Shown: positions 32,149-43,840 of the stretch, one piece after another
Layout of the letters: each line of letters starts with the position of its first letter
Position numbering within the stretch: the stretch's first letter is position 1
NCBI GenBank assembly: GCA_011037195.1
Contig: JAAEAF010003062.1
Span: 1-64,000 of the forward strand
DNA length: 64,000 nucleotides
Source of the DNA: Triatoma infestans
Lineage: Eukaryota; Arthropoda; Insecta; Hemiptera; Reduviidae
Reading direction: 5' to 3'
Program-made: the position numbers and the translations under genes
Notes under the pieces: model-generated
Database searches by the model: none
What the model saw: only the letters and a program-made list of their open reading frames with translations
What the model was told of the DNA's origin: nothing

Positions 32149-32300
32149 CTGTTTGTTATAAACAGACGTTTCGCCTCTATTGCAATAGGCTTGATCTGCT
32201 TACTACTCATTAGTGTTGATCTAATAATCGCGTCAACAATATCCTGAAGAAGCCTACTGCAATAGAGCCGTAACATTGGTTTATAACAAGCTATTGACGT
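32149..32300. ncRNA. Inverted pair of hammerhead-like motifs
   Basis: Minus strand of 32149-32200: GCCTATTGCAATAGAGGC, GAAA, CGTC, then TGTTTATAACAAAC, with a decayed core (CAGATCA). Plus strand of 32231-32295: CTGAAGA, A, GCCTACTGCAATAGAGCC, then GTAACATTG and GTTTATAACAAGC. The arms are inverted copies about 45 bp long. Each has lost a different half of the core. The layout equals that of the foldback retroposons, but the sequence is a different family. It begins just after a LINE poly-A tail. Confidence 0.6.
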
Positions 32301-32680
32301 GCTCTTAACACGAAGAACCAAATGTTTTGCAAGCTATTGGTCAAGGAAATCAGAAAAATTAAATTTCTAAAAGTCAATAAATTAGAGTGCCAAAACTTAT
32401 TGGAAAAAGAGTTCAGTGTACAAAAGCTTGCTGAGATAAAAGACTCTGACGTATAAACACACACACACACACACACAAGAAATAAACTTGAAGTATTAAC
32501 AATCAAGTTATGAAGAGGGATGAATTCATTAAAAAACCTGATTATTAAGTGGGTTTATTGTCTTTAGTTAAAAATAAAAAATAAAAACAAACAAAAAAAA
32601 AAACAAAAATTTATTGTTTTAATATATGTCAGTTTTACATATATTATTCATGCAAAAATAATACATAATACTAAGCTTAA

Positions 32681-32713
<33 letters not shown>

Positions 32714-33009
32714 GCATTAACTTTATCTTAAAACGGTAAATCTTTAATTGGTTATTAGCAAGTAAATCATTTTTTAACCGGGAAGTAATTAACAGTTTAT
32801 TACACTAAATCACTTCAACTAAACACATACTGAGATGACGAAGAAGTTATTTTGTTGAATGTCTGAGGTTACCTGAGGCAATATTTCAGTGTTTAAAGAT
32901 GTAAACATAATGTTAACTGATGCTAAATACAAATCAAAATGTCAAAAAAAAAAAAAAAAAAAAGACAATAAGCAAAAGGTGATATTTATGTGCAACATCC
33001 AGTGATAAA
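32301..33009. other. Low-complexity stretch
   Basis: (CA)n at 32457-32477, poly-A at 32682-32710 and 32945-32962; otherwise AT-rich without recognised features. Confidence 0.5.
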
Positions 33010-33444
33010 TTTAGTGTGAAACACGCACGCAATTTTCCTAATTATATAATTATATATAAAAATGATTAATTTCCTTTTCACTTCAAATTTTACTCATTTG
33101 TCATAACATAACAAAATATAGGAGGTATTGGGGGACAAAGTACCCACCCAGACATGTACATGTAGAAGTGATAACAAAATTGGAAATTTAGCGTCCCCCT
33201 GATTTCACAGATCCCCTTAAAAAATAATTTTTCACGAAAAAAGCTTTTAATTTACATTAATATTATATAGGTAAAAGAACTTGGATCATAGTCCATTCAC
33301 ACTTCCGGTCAATGAAATTTTCCCGAAACGTTCGTGTTAGAAGTAGTGGTGGTAATGGCTAAACGGATTACCATGTTTGAGCTTCTGGCAATTTTTCGTT
33401 TTCGAGATTTTTTATTCTCTCTCTCGCTCACTCACTCACTCACT

Positions 33445-33475
<31 letters not shown>

Positions 33476-33577
33476 AAAAACTATTCACTAAAATCATTTA
33501 TTTCGTATTTTGTGGGTCTCAATATATGTATTTCTGCTGAAAACTCAATTTAAAAAAAAATTGGCAAGTTCCGAATA
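33010..33577 (-). repeat. TAAGAG element, diverged copy
   Basis: GTGTGAAACACGCACGC at the left, CACTTCCGGTCAATGAAATT at 33300, a (CTCA)n/(CA)n tract at 33427-33472 and a decayed right end. Confidence 0.65.
33427..33472. repeat. Microsatellite (CTCA)n then (CA)n
   Basis: Located where other TAAGAG copies carry their CA/GT tract. Comparable tracts lie at 4276-4299, 32457-32477, 43080-43127, 44693-44722, 46974-47020 and 50611-50660. Confidence 0.9.
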
Positions 33578-33809
33578 TTCCGTTTAAGATCCATCATAGG
33601 AACTGACTTGAAGATTTCAGGCAAAATATATCAGCTGAATTTAGTGGAATACATTGCCTATTTTTTTTCTGTTCTCTATTTTTCTAGATGGGGCACCATA
33701 GATTTGCAAATATGTTTTTCAATATAGAAAGTCCTCTCATTTTATTTAGAATAATTTTCGGGGAAAGTTTATTTTTTCGAAGTGTCCTAGGGACGTTTTT
33801 TTTAATAAA
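33578..33809 (+). repeat. TAAGAG element fragment, variant B
   Basis: ATTCCGTTTAAGATCC, TTTCAGGCAAAATATATCAG and the CGGGGAAAGTTTATTTTTTC segment match variant B. It ends at the SINE insertion site. Confidence 0.6.
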
Positions 33810-33817
33810 AGAGATAT

Positions 33818-34052
33818 TAGGGATGGGAATAGCTAAGTGGTTAGCGTACTGGACTCCCACGCGGTGACCCGGGTTCGAGTCCAGATGTGCTATCCTTACA
33901 TTTTTTCTTCCTAGGAGCCTCTACAGCTTACTGTCCGGTGATGGTCAGTGTTGTCTGTAACAGAGAACACTGTCCAGAGGCCGGCAGTGCACTGAGAAGG
34001 CTCCGAGCGCCAATGACCATATATGTTGACAGGCCTTAAATTAAAAAAAAAC
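33818..34052 (+). mobile_element. SINE family B, reference full copy
   Basis: tRNA head GGGAATAGCTAAGTGGTTAG (A box) and CCGGGTTCGAGTCC (B box), a body with CTGTCCGGTGATGG and AACACTGTCCAGAGGCC, and a tail GGCGCCAATGACC-like segment ending in poly-A. AGAGATAT at 33810-33817 and 34053-34060 is its target duplication. Confidence 0.9.
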
Positions 34053-34061
34053 AGAGATATA

Positions 34062-34326
34062 TTTTTTTCCTATGGCGCAAAAGCCCATGAAGGGCCAAGG
34101 TTGCCAGACGGCGATTTGAAAGGTGGGAAGCGTATGGTAAGCACGCCATAGTTCCCTCGTCGTTTAGTTCCGACCTTCGCTATCTAGGGCGCTACTAACT
34201 GTAGATTCCCACTTTTCATCACGATACCGGGTCAACATCGACTTTGCCCTCACGGGAATCAAACCCTGAATTCTCGCACGAAAGGCGAGTGCGCTAGCCA
34301 CTAGACCAAAGCTTGAGGACAATAAA
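34062..34326 (-). mobile_element. tRNA-derived SINE, family A, copy 2
   Basis: Minus strand: GGTCTAGTGGCTAGCGCACT (A box) and GGGTTTGATTCCC (B box), then the body to GGCAACCTTGGCCCTTC and ATGGGCTTTTGCGCCATA. AGAGATATA at 34053-34061 and 34327-34335 flanks it. The left duplication is shared with the neighbouring family B SINE. Confidence 0.9.
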
Positions 34327-34335
34327 AGAGATATA

Positions 34336-34714
34336 CATCTATCACAATATCCTTCATCTGTGTGTGTATACTAGCAATACAATTCTGAATAGTATTAAAT
34401 ATTTTTAACATACAACCAAAGTTGAAGAAAATCCTTTAGAGAATCCAGAAAAATTGATGTTAGGAAATTCTGGAGGCATTGAGAGGCCTAACTTAAAGAA
34501 CTAATCAGTATCACAATCGTATCCCTATCTGGTGGGAGTTAACTAAACAAAATATATATATATAGCAACACCATCTTTTGAAAAAATTCGTAAATTAAAA
34601 CTGGAGATAATTACAGTCAAAGTAATTGGTTTTAACAGGAAGTTTAATTTGCAAAGAACGTATATCCTCTTTTTGGTTTATTTTTAAATATTCAAATATT
34701 TACAATTGAATGCA
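34336..34714. other. AT-rich stretch without recognised feature
   Basis: Nothing recognised. Confidence 0.4.
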
Positions 34715-35070
34715 ATTTTTACTTTCTTTTACTCCTGGTAGAAAGGAAGTAGGTATTGCGATAGCGTCAACTTTTCGATACGAATTTTCACCGCAAATGC
34801 GTGTTTTGTATTTTAAATGTGACAAAATTGGTCCCCTGAGTTTAAAAAAAAAAATTGTTTTTAGCCAATAGTACACAATATTGGCGGACACAATTGAATG
34901 GTGGACAAAATATTTCAAAAAATTAAAATCGCTCGAAATCCAAACTTGCTATTCCGTCTAGGTATTATCACCCCATCTGACACGAAGGTTTCGTGGAAAA
35001 TCCATCAACCGGATGTGCTATTTTACTGATATTTTTTTCTTTCAATTTTTTGGAATTTTTCTCGAAAACG
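34715..35070 (+). repeat. TAAGAG element, 5' half
   Basis: TTTTTACTTTCTTTTACTCC with a partly decayed hairpin, TTTCACCGCAAATGCGTG and GACACGAAGGTTTCGTGG (variant B). It breaks off at TCTCGAAAACGCC. Confidence 0.75.
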
Positions 35071-36205
35071 CCTTTATATAATAATTTTAACTTTAAATAA
35101 TAATTAATAATAATAGATTATTTCTTTTAAAATTATAGTTTTATCAACAGTGTTTTGGTTAAAAATATGCGCGCGTATGTATGTGATAGATGTATAAAGT
35201 GGGGAGAAATACTCCCCACCTATTAGGCTGGAGTCTATAGAGTCCAGATAAAGGCACTACAGTACTGTCTGTACAGCTCATTCCAGTCTTGACAACCAAG
35301 TTTGGACGATTTTCTAAGCCGTCTGTATTTAGCTCGTAACCGTTTTATTTTTTTTTCTTTACTAAAAAAAAACATCGTCAAAATCAATTTTGTGAACAAC
35401 CGTGTTCCAGTGTGCTAGTGACATTCCGTCTTCTGCCAGATTTTTTTTTTCTGTCAAACTTCAATAAAAAAAAAAAAATAAGGTAAAAAATTCAATTTTA
35501 TTTTTAAATAAAAAAAAAAATGATAATATATCAAAATATAAATATATATAAGTTATATCAGTTTTATTTTTTATCGTAATATTTATTAGAAGAATATAGT
35601 CAAGAAAAATTTAAATTTCACCCGAACAATGTTTTTCATATAAATAAATAATAATACTACGAAAACGAGAGTTTGGAAAAAAGAAAAATATTTAATTAAT
35701 TGATAAATGAACCTTTTAACTGAAGTGTACAACAATGTTTGATATCCCTTCTTTTTTTATTTATTTATAGAGGGATGATTTTTTTAGTTTTTATTATTTT
35801 TTTTTCTCTAAGACATCTGAAATAGTTAGTAACAATTTTGTTGTGATAGAAAAATTCAAAATAAATACTGATCCATTATTAAGGGATGTTAATAATAGTG
35901 CTGAGGGATTATAGATGTACAAAGAGAATAATTTAAGGGCTAATTTTAGTGTAGTTATATTATAATGAAGATGATTGGCCAGTATTTTACTGGAAGTAAA
36001 CCTGATGAATTATTATACTACGTATAACTTAAGATAAAACCTCGATTAACAAAAGTTTAATGTAAATATCAAATAATTTAACAATATTGACTGAAGTAAT
36101 TGATATTTCTTGCATTATTACAATCCTATCATATTTCCAAAATTGTGAGTTCTCAATATAAATACAGGTTTTTTTGCACCTTCTTGAAATCCGGTTGTTT
36201 TTTTT
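35071..36205. other. AT-rich stretch with one strong hairpin
   Basis: GTGGGGAG-AAATA-CTCCCCAC at 35199-35219 is a perfect 8 bp stem. The following 35220-35350 block is less AT-rich but unrecognised. The rest is AT-rich and featureless. Confidence 0.45.
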
Positions 36206-36695
36206 TCTTTTTACTTTCTCTTACTCCTAGTAAGAGGAAGTATTGTATTCGTGCCAAATTTTGGATATCCAGTTTTCACCGGAAATATCCGTTTTGCGGT
36301 CCCCTGAGTCAAAAAGTGGTTTTTAGAAAATGGTATATGTGTATGTATGTATGTGTGTATGTATGTTGTGAACAGCATAGCTCAAAAACGAAAAATCGCA
36401 GAAAGTTCAAACTTGATATTCCGTTTAGTTATGACCATGGGATTTGACAGTAGGTCAGCGGACAAAATTCCTCAGCCGGAAGTACCGCTTTACTGAATGG
36501 TTTATTCACTTTTTTTGCAATTTTCTCAAAAATGGCTCCGGCGATTTTCTTTAAACTTGGTATATCAAACACACAGACAAATAGTTTTTATTGTGCATGT
36601 TTCTCCGGGATAATTCATTTAAGGGCACTTATGGGGGAGAGGTGGGTTAGGTTTTCCTGTAAAGTATTATTTCAGTTTATTTTATATCAATTTGC
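36206..36695 (+). repeat. TAAGAG element variant A, 3'-truncated
   Basis: Intact terminal hairpin at 36218-36237, TTCACCGGAAATATCCG, a GTAT-rich microsatellite, CATGGGATTTGACAG and the first module up to TTTCAGTTTATTTT. The second module and the far end are missing. Confidence 0.85.
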
Positions 36696-38079
36696 TTTCC
36701 AAATATGTATATAAAAAGAAGACAACACACAAATAAAAATTTTGTGTTGTGTATGAGTATATTACCCCGGTGTCGATTTTTTAACCAAAACCGCGTAAAA
36801 TAGTATGTAAATTTTTACCCCCCTGAATTATCTCCCCAACCCCTCCCCCCCGTTTGCATCAATTTTCCCCAAACAGTCCCCCACTTTTATTTATATATTA
36901 TTATTTATTTTTTTTGAAGATTTTTATGAACACAAGATCTTTCACTTTTATATAAAATATAATTTTTGTTTTCGATAATAATAATTTTTTTAGCATTTTT
37001 TGAGCGTTGGATATTATGCTTACATTCTTATACATATGTTCTACTTGTATATAATTCCATTTTTATTATAAAAGAATTTTCAATTAATACTTTTCCGGAA
37101 TGTAAGAAAAGAATGGTTGTATTGTGTGTGTGTGTCACGTAGGACCTTCACTTTTTTTTTTGCCATTTAATGGTTGCAATAAAGTTGAAGCAAATTAAAT
37201 TAATAATTATTTTATTGCGAGTGTTGTCTATTAATTATATGCTTGTCCTTTCTAGTGATCATTCTCTTAGTTTGAATATTATTTGTTCGACACATTTTTT
37301 CTTGCTTTCTTTCTCATTTCCTGCTACTCTACTGTGGTGAGGCTTTGATTGAGCGAGCGAGCATCTTTTAAAGTAAGATTTTGAAGTACTTGCAAATGGT
37401 GCTTTCAAAATGTAGCTTCAGAATACTTTAAAATGTTCTTCTTATAAAAATTTTAATCGTAAATAATATTGTATAATAATACTCGTATAATTAGCAATAA
37501 CTGATATAAAATTTTTACGATCGTTTTTTTATTTTTTTTTATTTCATTTTACAAGTGGATTATGTTCATAAAACAAGTTATTAATAATTATAATCCTCAT
37601 GCATTTTTTTTTTACCGTTGGTGGTCATTTTTGCTGCCTCCATTAAGGCTCTTTATGGATTCAAATATATGTACACACAACAAACAAACAAACACACATA
37701 TATTCATATTATTATTATATATTAATATATTTACTATTTTTTTTATATATTTTAATATATATTATTTATATTAATATATTTATTTATTTATTACATATTT
37801 ATATATATGTCCAACTAAACAAATATATTTATGTATACACATAATTTTATATTATATACTAGTATTAAGGGTTTTTTTTTTCATGTTTTTCTGTTTTATT
37901 TATTCATAATCGTAATATATATGTTTTTTATTTAGAAATTTTTATCCAATTTTTTTATGAATTTAGAAAACATCATTTTAAAAACCCCTCAAGTAAATTT
38001 TTGAAATATATATACCTTGTTTTTAACTTCAAGATTTTTTAAAAAATTATTTACTTATTCTCTTACTCTTCTATCTTGC
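36696..38079. other. Extremely AT-rich stretch
   Basis: A C-rich run at 36818-36890 is the only compositional break. The region 37680-37820 is nearly pure A/T. Nothing else recognised. Confidence 0.45.
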
Positions 38080-38520
38080 AGTGTAGAGAATTTGGAAAAG
38101 AGTTGCCATCCGTCTCCATCCTGACCATTCATTTAGCCTTGCCTACTATCGTGCCAGTTTCCCCAAGGGTTTCTAGTAATATTATCTAGTCAAGTGATTC
38201 TTCTTCTTCCTCTTGGTCTCTTACCAGTGGCTTCATTGTTATCCATAAAAGCTCCATCCTTATAATATGCCCATACCATATTAGTTGGGTACGTCTGATT
38301 CGCTCCACAATCGCTTCACAACCCAGATTACTTCTAATAGTAGTGTTCCTTACTCGTTCCCTTCTTGTCTTACCCTCCAATCTACTGAGGTATCGCATTT
38401 CCACCACTTGTATATGGCTTTTGCAATTTTTCGTAAGGGCCTAGGATTCACAACCGTATGTGAGGGTTGGGAGGTATATTGAATTAAAAATCCTTAGCCT
38501 TGTTTGCTTAAAGACCTCTC
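38080..38520 (-). pseudogene. LINE C-terminal fragment
   Basis: The minus-strand frame 38407-38186 reads EMRYLSRLEGKTRRERVRNT and then IVERIRRTQLIWYGHIIRME. This is the R.R.TQLRWYGHV.RM pattern near the C-terminus of many insect and other invertebrate LINE reverse transcriptases. The catalytic domain is missing. The flanks to 38520 continue the same protein in other frames. Confidence 0.75.
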
Positions 38521-38689
38521 TTTTGCTAATGAATTTTTGGTTGATGGATTAGAACAGATCAACCTTTTTAAAATTAATTAACTTACTTTTTTCATCGCCA
38601 AAAAATATAATGTGTTTCTTCCTGGGGGGCTGGAGGAGGTTCCAGAGACAGCATGGTATCAGTGGAACATTGTTAAGTGATACTTTAAA

Positions 38690-39115
38690 CTGGCCTGAAA
38701 TGTTTTTATTGTTTTCTTTGTTTTTGATTTCATCGTAAAATAGTTCCAGTACTTTTCATTGGCATACTGAAACATGTGCTTATCTTTGATTTTTTTTTTA
38801 TGGAAAATTAATTTAGGGGGATTCTGGGGGAATTGAGTATTATTTTTTTTTCCTTAGATTTCTCTGTAAAGTGCCATTTCAATTCTACCACTATAGAGTT
38901 CTTATTTAAGGAAATTAAGGACTTAATAAAGATTTCAGATTTGAAGAAAAAATGATCAGTAATTAAAAATGTGAGAATTGCAAGTAAAACAAAAATCATA
39001 AGTAAATAATCATTCATTTTTTGTTTCAATCAATTTTACGTGTAAAGTGATTTTATTGATATTTGAAAAGGAAGACGTCACAGTTGTCGTGTTCAACTTT
39101 CTCTAATTTTAGAAT
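38690..39115 (+). repeat. TAAGAG element fragment, variant B, decayed
   Basis: ATTGGCATACTGAAACATG, GGAAAATTAATTTAGGGGG and ATTCTGGGGGAATTGAG match the module of variant B. Ends not preserved. Confidence 0.45.
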
Positions 39116-39450
39116 TAATTGCCAGCACCTCTGCCCCATCCTAATTGGAAGCAATTAAATACGTATATTATAAAAATATGTAGTTTGAATATAATTTATC
39201 TGATGAGATTTGAGGAAATGAAAGAAAGACACGTTAAGGCTTACCCATGAAATTTTGTTGATGCTTCAGTTGGATAAACTTAGAATTTTTACTGGAGTTT
39301 ACAAGTTTACTGTGGGCAAAATAAAAACTGTAAACTGTTTGATATTTTTAGATCCCTTAACAGCGCTTCTAACAAACCCCATTTTCTTAAATATTTAAAA
39401 TTCACGTATGAATTTGAGTCTTTTTTTTTTTAGATAACCTAACATCATAG

Positions 39451-39709
39451 ATCAGTGATATTTTCCGTGGTTGCCTGGGGTCATCGACCGGTTTTGGGTC
39501 TTCACAATTTTTCATAAACATTTCAAATATATCAAGAGTGTGAAAAACTGATTTCTCGCACTGCAATTCTATGATACCATAGTGTCTAGAAAAATATATT
39601 GAAGATGGACGAACGCCCAAAACTCGTCGACCAGTTTTGATCACTATTAATGAAGTAAAGAAAAAAAATAATTGCTGTGTTCCAGCTCTGAGGACACAAG
39701 CCACAACAA
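39451..39709 (+). mobile_element. Hammerhead foldback retroposon, copy 4 (old)
   Basis: ATCAGTGATATTTTCCGTGG at the left and a tail TTCCAGCTCTGAGGACACAA and CCACAACAA at the right. TAACATCATAG (39440-39450) and TAACGTCACAG (39710-39720) match at 9 of 11 positions and are the likely target duplication. The arms are strongly diverged, GGACGAACGCCCAAAAC being all that remains of the right ribozyme. Confidence 0.75.
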
Positions 39710-39720
39710 TAACGTCACAG

Positions 39721-40605
39721 ATTACCAAAAATTCTCCATAAAAATTGAATTCATCACAAAAGTGTTTTAATAAATAAATTTTATAGGTTTGCAAATGTGA
39801 CGTTAGCACTCCAAAAATCTTCGGAACAATTCTCTAGAAAATATTGAAAATTGAAAATTCCAAAAAAAAACAACATTTAATTACATGCAAAGTTCTGAGA
39901 AAAATCATTGAAATCGTTTCCTAGAAAATCGCTTAAAAGAATATAGTATGCAGTAAATTTGCACTATGGTTGCGACAGATTTTGACAAAAAACCTTTAAT
40001 GTAGGTTTGAGCTTTCTGTGAATTATTTGTTTTGTGAGATACTTTCTTCACATTCATTCACAAAACACACGCGATGCAGATTAATTTGCTAAAACATTTC
40101 GGAAATACGAGTTCACTGATTTTTTTTTTTTTTTTTTAGTTTTTTGCGATTTTCTTGGAAATAGCCAACGATTTTCCTTTATTTCTTCGTCTATTATCAA
40201 CCTACACAAATACTATCACTTATTTGAATCATATTCCCCCGGAAAATTGATATTTTGTGGTTTATGGAGGAGAAAAAAAGGGTTAAGCTTTCCTTAACCA
40301 CTTCAGCACCGTATGTGGTTCTACCACCTTTATAATATTAATATACTTTAGAAGCATTGGAACACTCCCAAATTTGAATAAAATAGGTTAACCGGAAATG
40401 CGATTTTACAAATTGGGGGTGGGGAGATTTTATCGAAAATGGCTATAAGAATTTTTTTTAAACTAGGAACGGTAAATGCACCGGATATAAAATCGATCAC
40501 TTTTATTTGAAACATTCTTCCGGAAAAATTGCTTTTCTGCAGTTCTGCCGGAATTGGTATAACTGTTAAATTTCAAATGTAATATGGGGATAGTTGGATG
40601 TTATT
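39721..40605. repeat. Decayed TAAGAG element pieces, both orientations
   Basis: 39715-39840 and 39950-40085 read in minus orientation. 40095-40605 reads in plus orientation (TTTTTGCGATTTTCTTGG, then CCCCGGAAAATTGATATTTT, and AACCGGAAATGCG at 40390). They probably represent one inverted or two colliding copies. Confidence 0.5.
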
Positions 40606-40609
40606 AGTT

Positions 40610-40843
40610 TTTTTTTTTTTTAATTAAGCCGCATCAACGTCTATAAGGTCATTGGCGCCGTTAGCCAGCTCAGTAAACTGCCGGCTTACGGTTACGTTCT
40701 TTCCTGACAGACAACACTCGCCATCACCACCGGACTGCTCCTTGGGACGAGTAAAAATCAAAGGGAGCCATGTGGGATACGAACCCGGGACCTTCATGTT
40801 ATAAGTCCAGTACGCTCCTTCTGTACCTACTACAGTATAACGC
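40610..40843 (-). mobile_element. SINE family B, diverged copy
   Basis: Minus strand: CGTACTGGACTTATAACATG and CCCGGGTTCGTATCCC (B box), then CAGTCCGGTGGTGATGG and GGCGCCAATGACC with an A-rich end. The A box side is decayed. Confidence 0.8.
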
Positions 40844-40929
40844 TTGTTTGTATCTGCCTGAATAGATAATGGTCCCCCTACTAACTCTATGCTAATGTAG
40901 GACAAATGAGTCAAGTTTAAAGTTCATAG

Positions 40930-41005
40930 ATAATTGTTTTATATATAATTATTGTAGTAACAGCCGTAAGAGAAAGTCGTGTGAGTGTTTCACATCAACT
41001 TTTTG
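40930..41005 (+). repeat. TAAGAG element right end
   Basis: CGTAAGAGAAAGTCGTGTGA and GTGTTTCACATCAACTTTT form the right terminus. It runs straight into the next copy, a head-to-tail junction. Confidence 0.75.
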
Positions 41006-41713
41006 TTTTTTTACTTTCTCTCACTCCTAGTAAAGAGGAAGTATTGTAATCGTGTCAAAATTTCAATATCGAGTTTTCACCGGAAATATCCGTTTTGAGG
41101 TCCACTGAGTCCAAAAAAGTGGTTTTTAACAAATGGTCTGTGTGTGTGTGTGTGTATATATGTGAACAGCATAGCTCAAAAACGAAAAATCGTAGAAAGT
41201 TCAAACTTGATATTCCGTTTGGGTATCATCATGGGATCCGACAGTAGGTAAGAGGTCAAAATTCCTCAACCCAAAGTACCGCTTTACTGAATGTTTTTTT
41301 TTCACTTTTTTGCAATTTTCTCAAAAATGCCTCAACGATTTTCTTCAAACTGGTATATCAACTACACATACAATGATCTACAACTTTTATTTAAAACATT
41401 TCTCTGGAAAAATCATTTAAGGGCACTATTGAGGAGGGGTGGGGTTAGTTTTCCTCTAAGTGCTATCATAGTCGATTTTACTATTCTACCATCCAATCAA
41501 AATTAATTAGAAATAAATAGATGGCCAAAATTCCGAGTTTAAAAAAAAAATAAGTAAACCGGAAGTGCGCTTTTGCTGAACTTTTTTTTCAGTTTTCCAC
41601 GAACTCCAACGAATGTCATCAAATTTGATAAACAAACTATAAAATTTGTCAATTACAATTCTGAAAACTGGAGTAAGAGAAAGTTGTGTGAGTGTTTCAT
41701 ACCAGATTTTTTT
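41006..41713 (+). repeat. TAAGAG element, complete short form (about 0.7 kb)
   Basis: Left end ACTTTCTCTCACTCCTAG, a GT microsatellite at 41142-41156, CATGGGATCCGACAG, one full module, AACCGGAAGTGCGC at 41559, and right end GGAGTAAGAGAAAGTTGTG with CATACCAGATTTTT. It has one internal module fewer than the 1.0 kb form. Confidence 0.9.
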
Positions 41714-42220
41714 AATATGCGATCAACTTTATAAACGGAATTATTATATTATTAGGTAAGTGTTGCATAGAATGTAATATAAGTCACGAAAGGAATATCT
41801 TTATATTCATAATAAAAACAGAATTAATAATTTAAAAAAAAAAATAAATAAATAAAGTATTTTTGGTATTTATTAATTAATTTATTTATTTTAAATATTT
41901 TAATAATCATACTATTGAAGTAGAATGAGTCAGTCAGGTGGAAAAAATCCCAAGCATTGTGTTCATAAAAGAATTAGAATTTCTGGCATGCTTTTTCCCG
42001 CATTCCTTATAACTCATTCACTTTTTTTCTTTTCTTTTTTTTTTTTAACAAAGCATTGTTCTATTTATTTGGTTTTATTTTTATAGCGATGCAAAGTCAA
42101 CATACAGAAAAAAGACATGTTTCGCATTTTGATGAGGGTCAGTCGACTGGACAAATTATTATCACTCTTATTTTTACCGCTTTATACTACATAGATACCA
42201 TTCATAAAAAAAAAAAAAAA
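41714..42220. other. AT-rich stretch without recognised feature
   Basis: Nothing recognised; ends in a poly-A run at 42208-42222. Confidence 0.4.
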
Positions 42221-43258
42221 AATCTGGTGTGAAACACCCACACAACTTTCTCTTATTCCAGTTCTCAAAATTATAACTGACAAATTTTATAGTTAGTGTA
42301 CCAAATTAATGAAATTCGTCGAAAACTGAAAAAACTGTTCAGTAAAAGCGCACTTCCGGTTAACTTAATTTCTTAAAACTCGGAATTTTAGCCAGCTATT
42401 TATTTCTAATTAATTTTGTTTGTATGATAGAATTGTATAATCAAACTATGAGGGCACTTTAGAGAAAAATATAACCCCACCCCTCTCCCAAAAGTGCCCT
42501 TAAATGAATTTTTCCAGAGAAATGTTCTAAATAAAAGTTATAGATCTTTGTATGTTTAGCTTATGCAAAAAGTTTCAAGAAAATCGTCGGAGCAATTTTT
42601 GAGAACATCGCGAAAAAGTGAAAAAAAATCATTTAATAATGTGGTAAAGTGAACGCACTTCCGGTCATCCGATTTTTTCTCAAACTTGGAATTTCAACAA
42701 CATATTTAATTATAATTGACATTGTTTAGATGGCAGAATTGCCTAATAAACTGAAATAGCACTTCAGATGAAAACCTAACCCCACCCCTCCCCCAGAAGT
42801 GTCCTTTAATGAATTTTCCCAGAGAAATATTTAAAATAAAAGTTGTAGCTCTTTGTATATGTAGTTGATATACCATGTTTGAAGAAAATCGTCGGAGCTG
42901 TTTTTGAGAGAATCGCAAAAAGTGGAAAAAAAAAAGACTAGTAAAGTGGTACTTCCGGTTGGGGAATTTTGACAGATAACGTAGGGTCAGATCCCATCGT
43001 GATAACTAAACGGAATATCAAGTTTGAACTTTCTACGTCTTTTCGTTTTTGAGCTATGCTGTTCACATACATACATACCACACACACACACACACACACA
43101 CACACAACACACACACAACACACACACCCAGACCATTTGCTAAAAACCACTTTTTTGGACTCAGCGAACCTGAAAACGGATATTTCCGGTGAAAACTCAA
43201 TATCGAAAATTTGACCGATTACAATACTTCCTCTTACTAGGAGTAAGAGAAAGGAAAA
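42221..43258 (-). repeat. TAAGAG element, full-length variant A
   Basis: AATCTGGTGTGAAACACCCA, ACTTTCTCTTATTCC, ACTTCCGGT at about 42352, 42657 and 42951, a long CA tract at 43080-43127 and the hairpin CTCTTACTAGGAGTAAGAG near 43231-43250. One of the best complete copies. Confidence 0.9.
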
Positions 43259-43640
43259 AACAAAAATCTGGTCCGAAACTCACACACAGTTTACTACTAT
43301 TTACATGGTTATAATTGACAAAATTCCCTTTAAACTTGGAATTTTTACTACTGGACCCAGTATTATATAGTTGGGAGAACTAGAATATAATAAAACTACA
43401 TTTTAAGGAAAGCTTGACTTTCAATACCCCAGAAAATCCCCCCAAAATCAATCCAGCTTTTATTTTTTTCAAACTTGTGCTGTTGGCCACACATTTAATT
43501 TATATTAACATATTTTACACTGGGATTATCTTTCTAGACTGCTCTCTTAAAGAATTATCATGGATTTTTATAAAAGTGACAAATATTGGCAAAGTTTCAA
43601 ATATTTTCAAGGAGAAGCGACTACACAGATAAACTACAAT
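43259..43640 (-). repeat. TAAGAG element, variant B, internal deletion
   Basis: AAATCTGGTCCGAAACTCAC starts a few bases after the previous copy ends. CTTTAAACTTGGAATTTTTAC and CCCCAGAAAATCCCCCC follow. No right end. Confidence 0.6.
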
Positions 43641-43840
43641 CTTTTTTTTTTACTTTCAAATACTGTTGTTAATGGAGAGAAATTACTGCGTTTTTTTTAC
43701 TTCTTCTCCTTGGCTTCCGTCTTTACAGATTAGCCTGACTTGATATGCCAACGGCCATACCATGTTGAATAAATGTCTGCGTTCGAATTATATTTTCTGA
43801 AATTGACTTTCCACAGGAATTCACCTTTTGAATTAAAAAA
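43641..43840. other. Short stretch without recognised feature
   Basis: Nothing recognised apart from T-rich runs. Confidence 0.4.

Noticed and set aside
33827..33895. A tRNA gene
   Set aside because: Same head occurs in three other SINE copies with the same body.
39402..39809. 135-codon minus-strand frame
   Set aside because: Runs across foldback copy 4 and its flanks; no domain.
40624..40914. 96-codon minus-strand frame
   Set aside because: Translation of a SINE family B copy.
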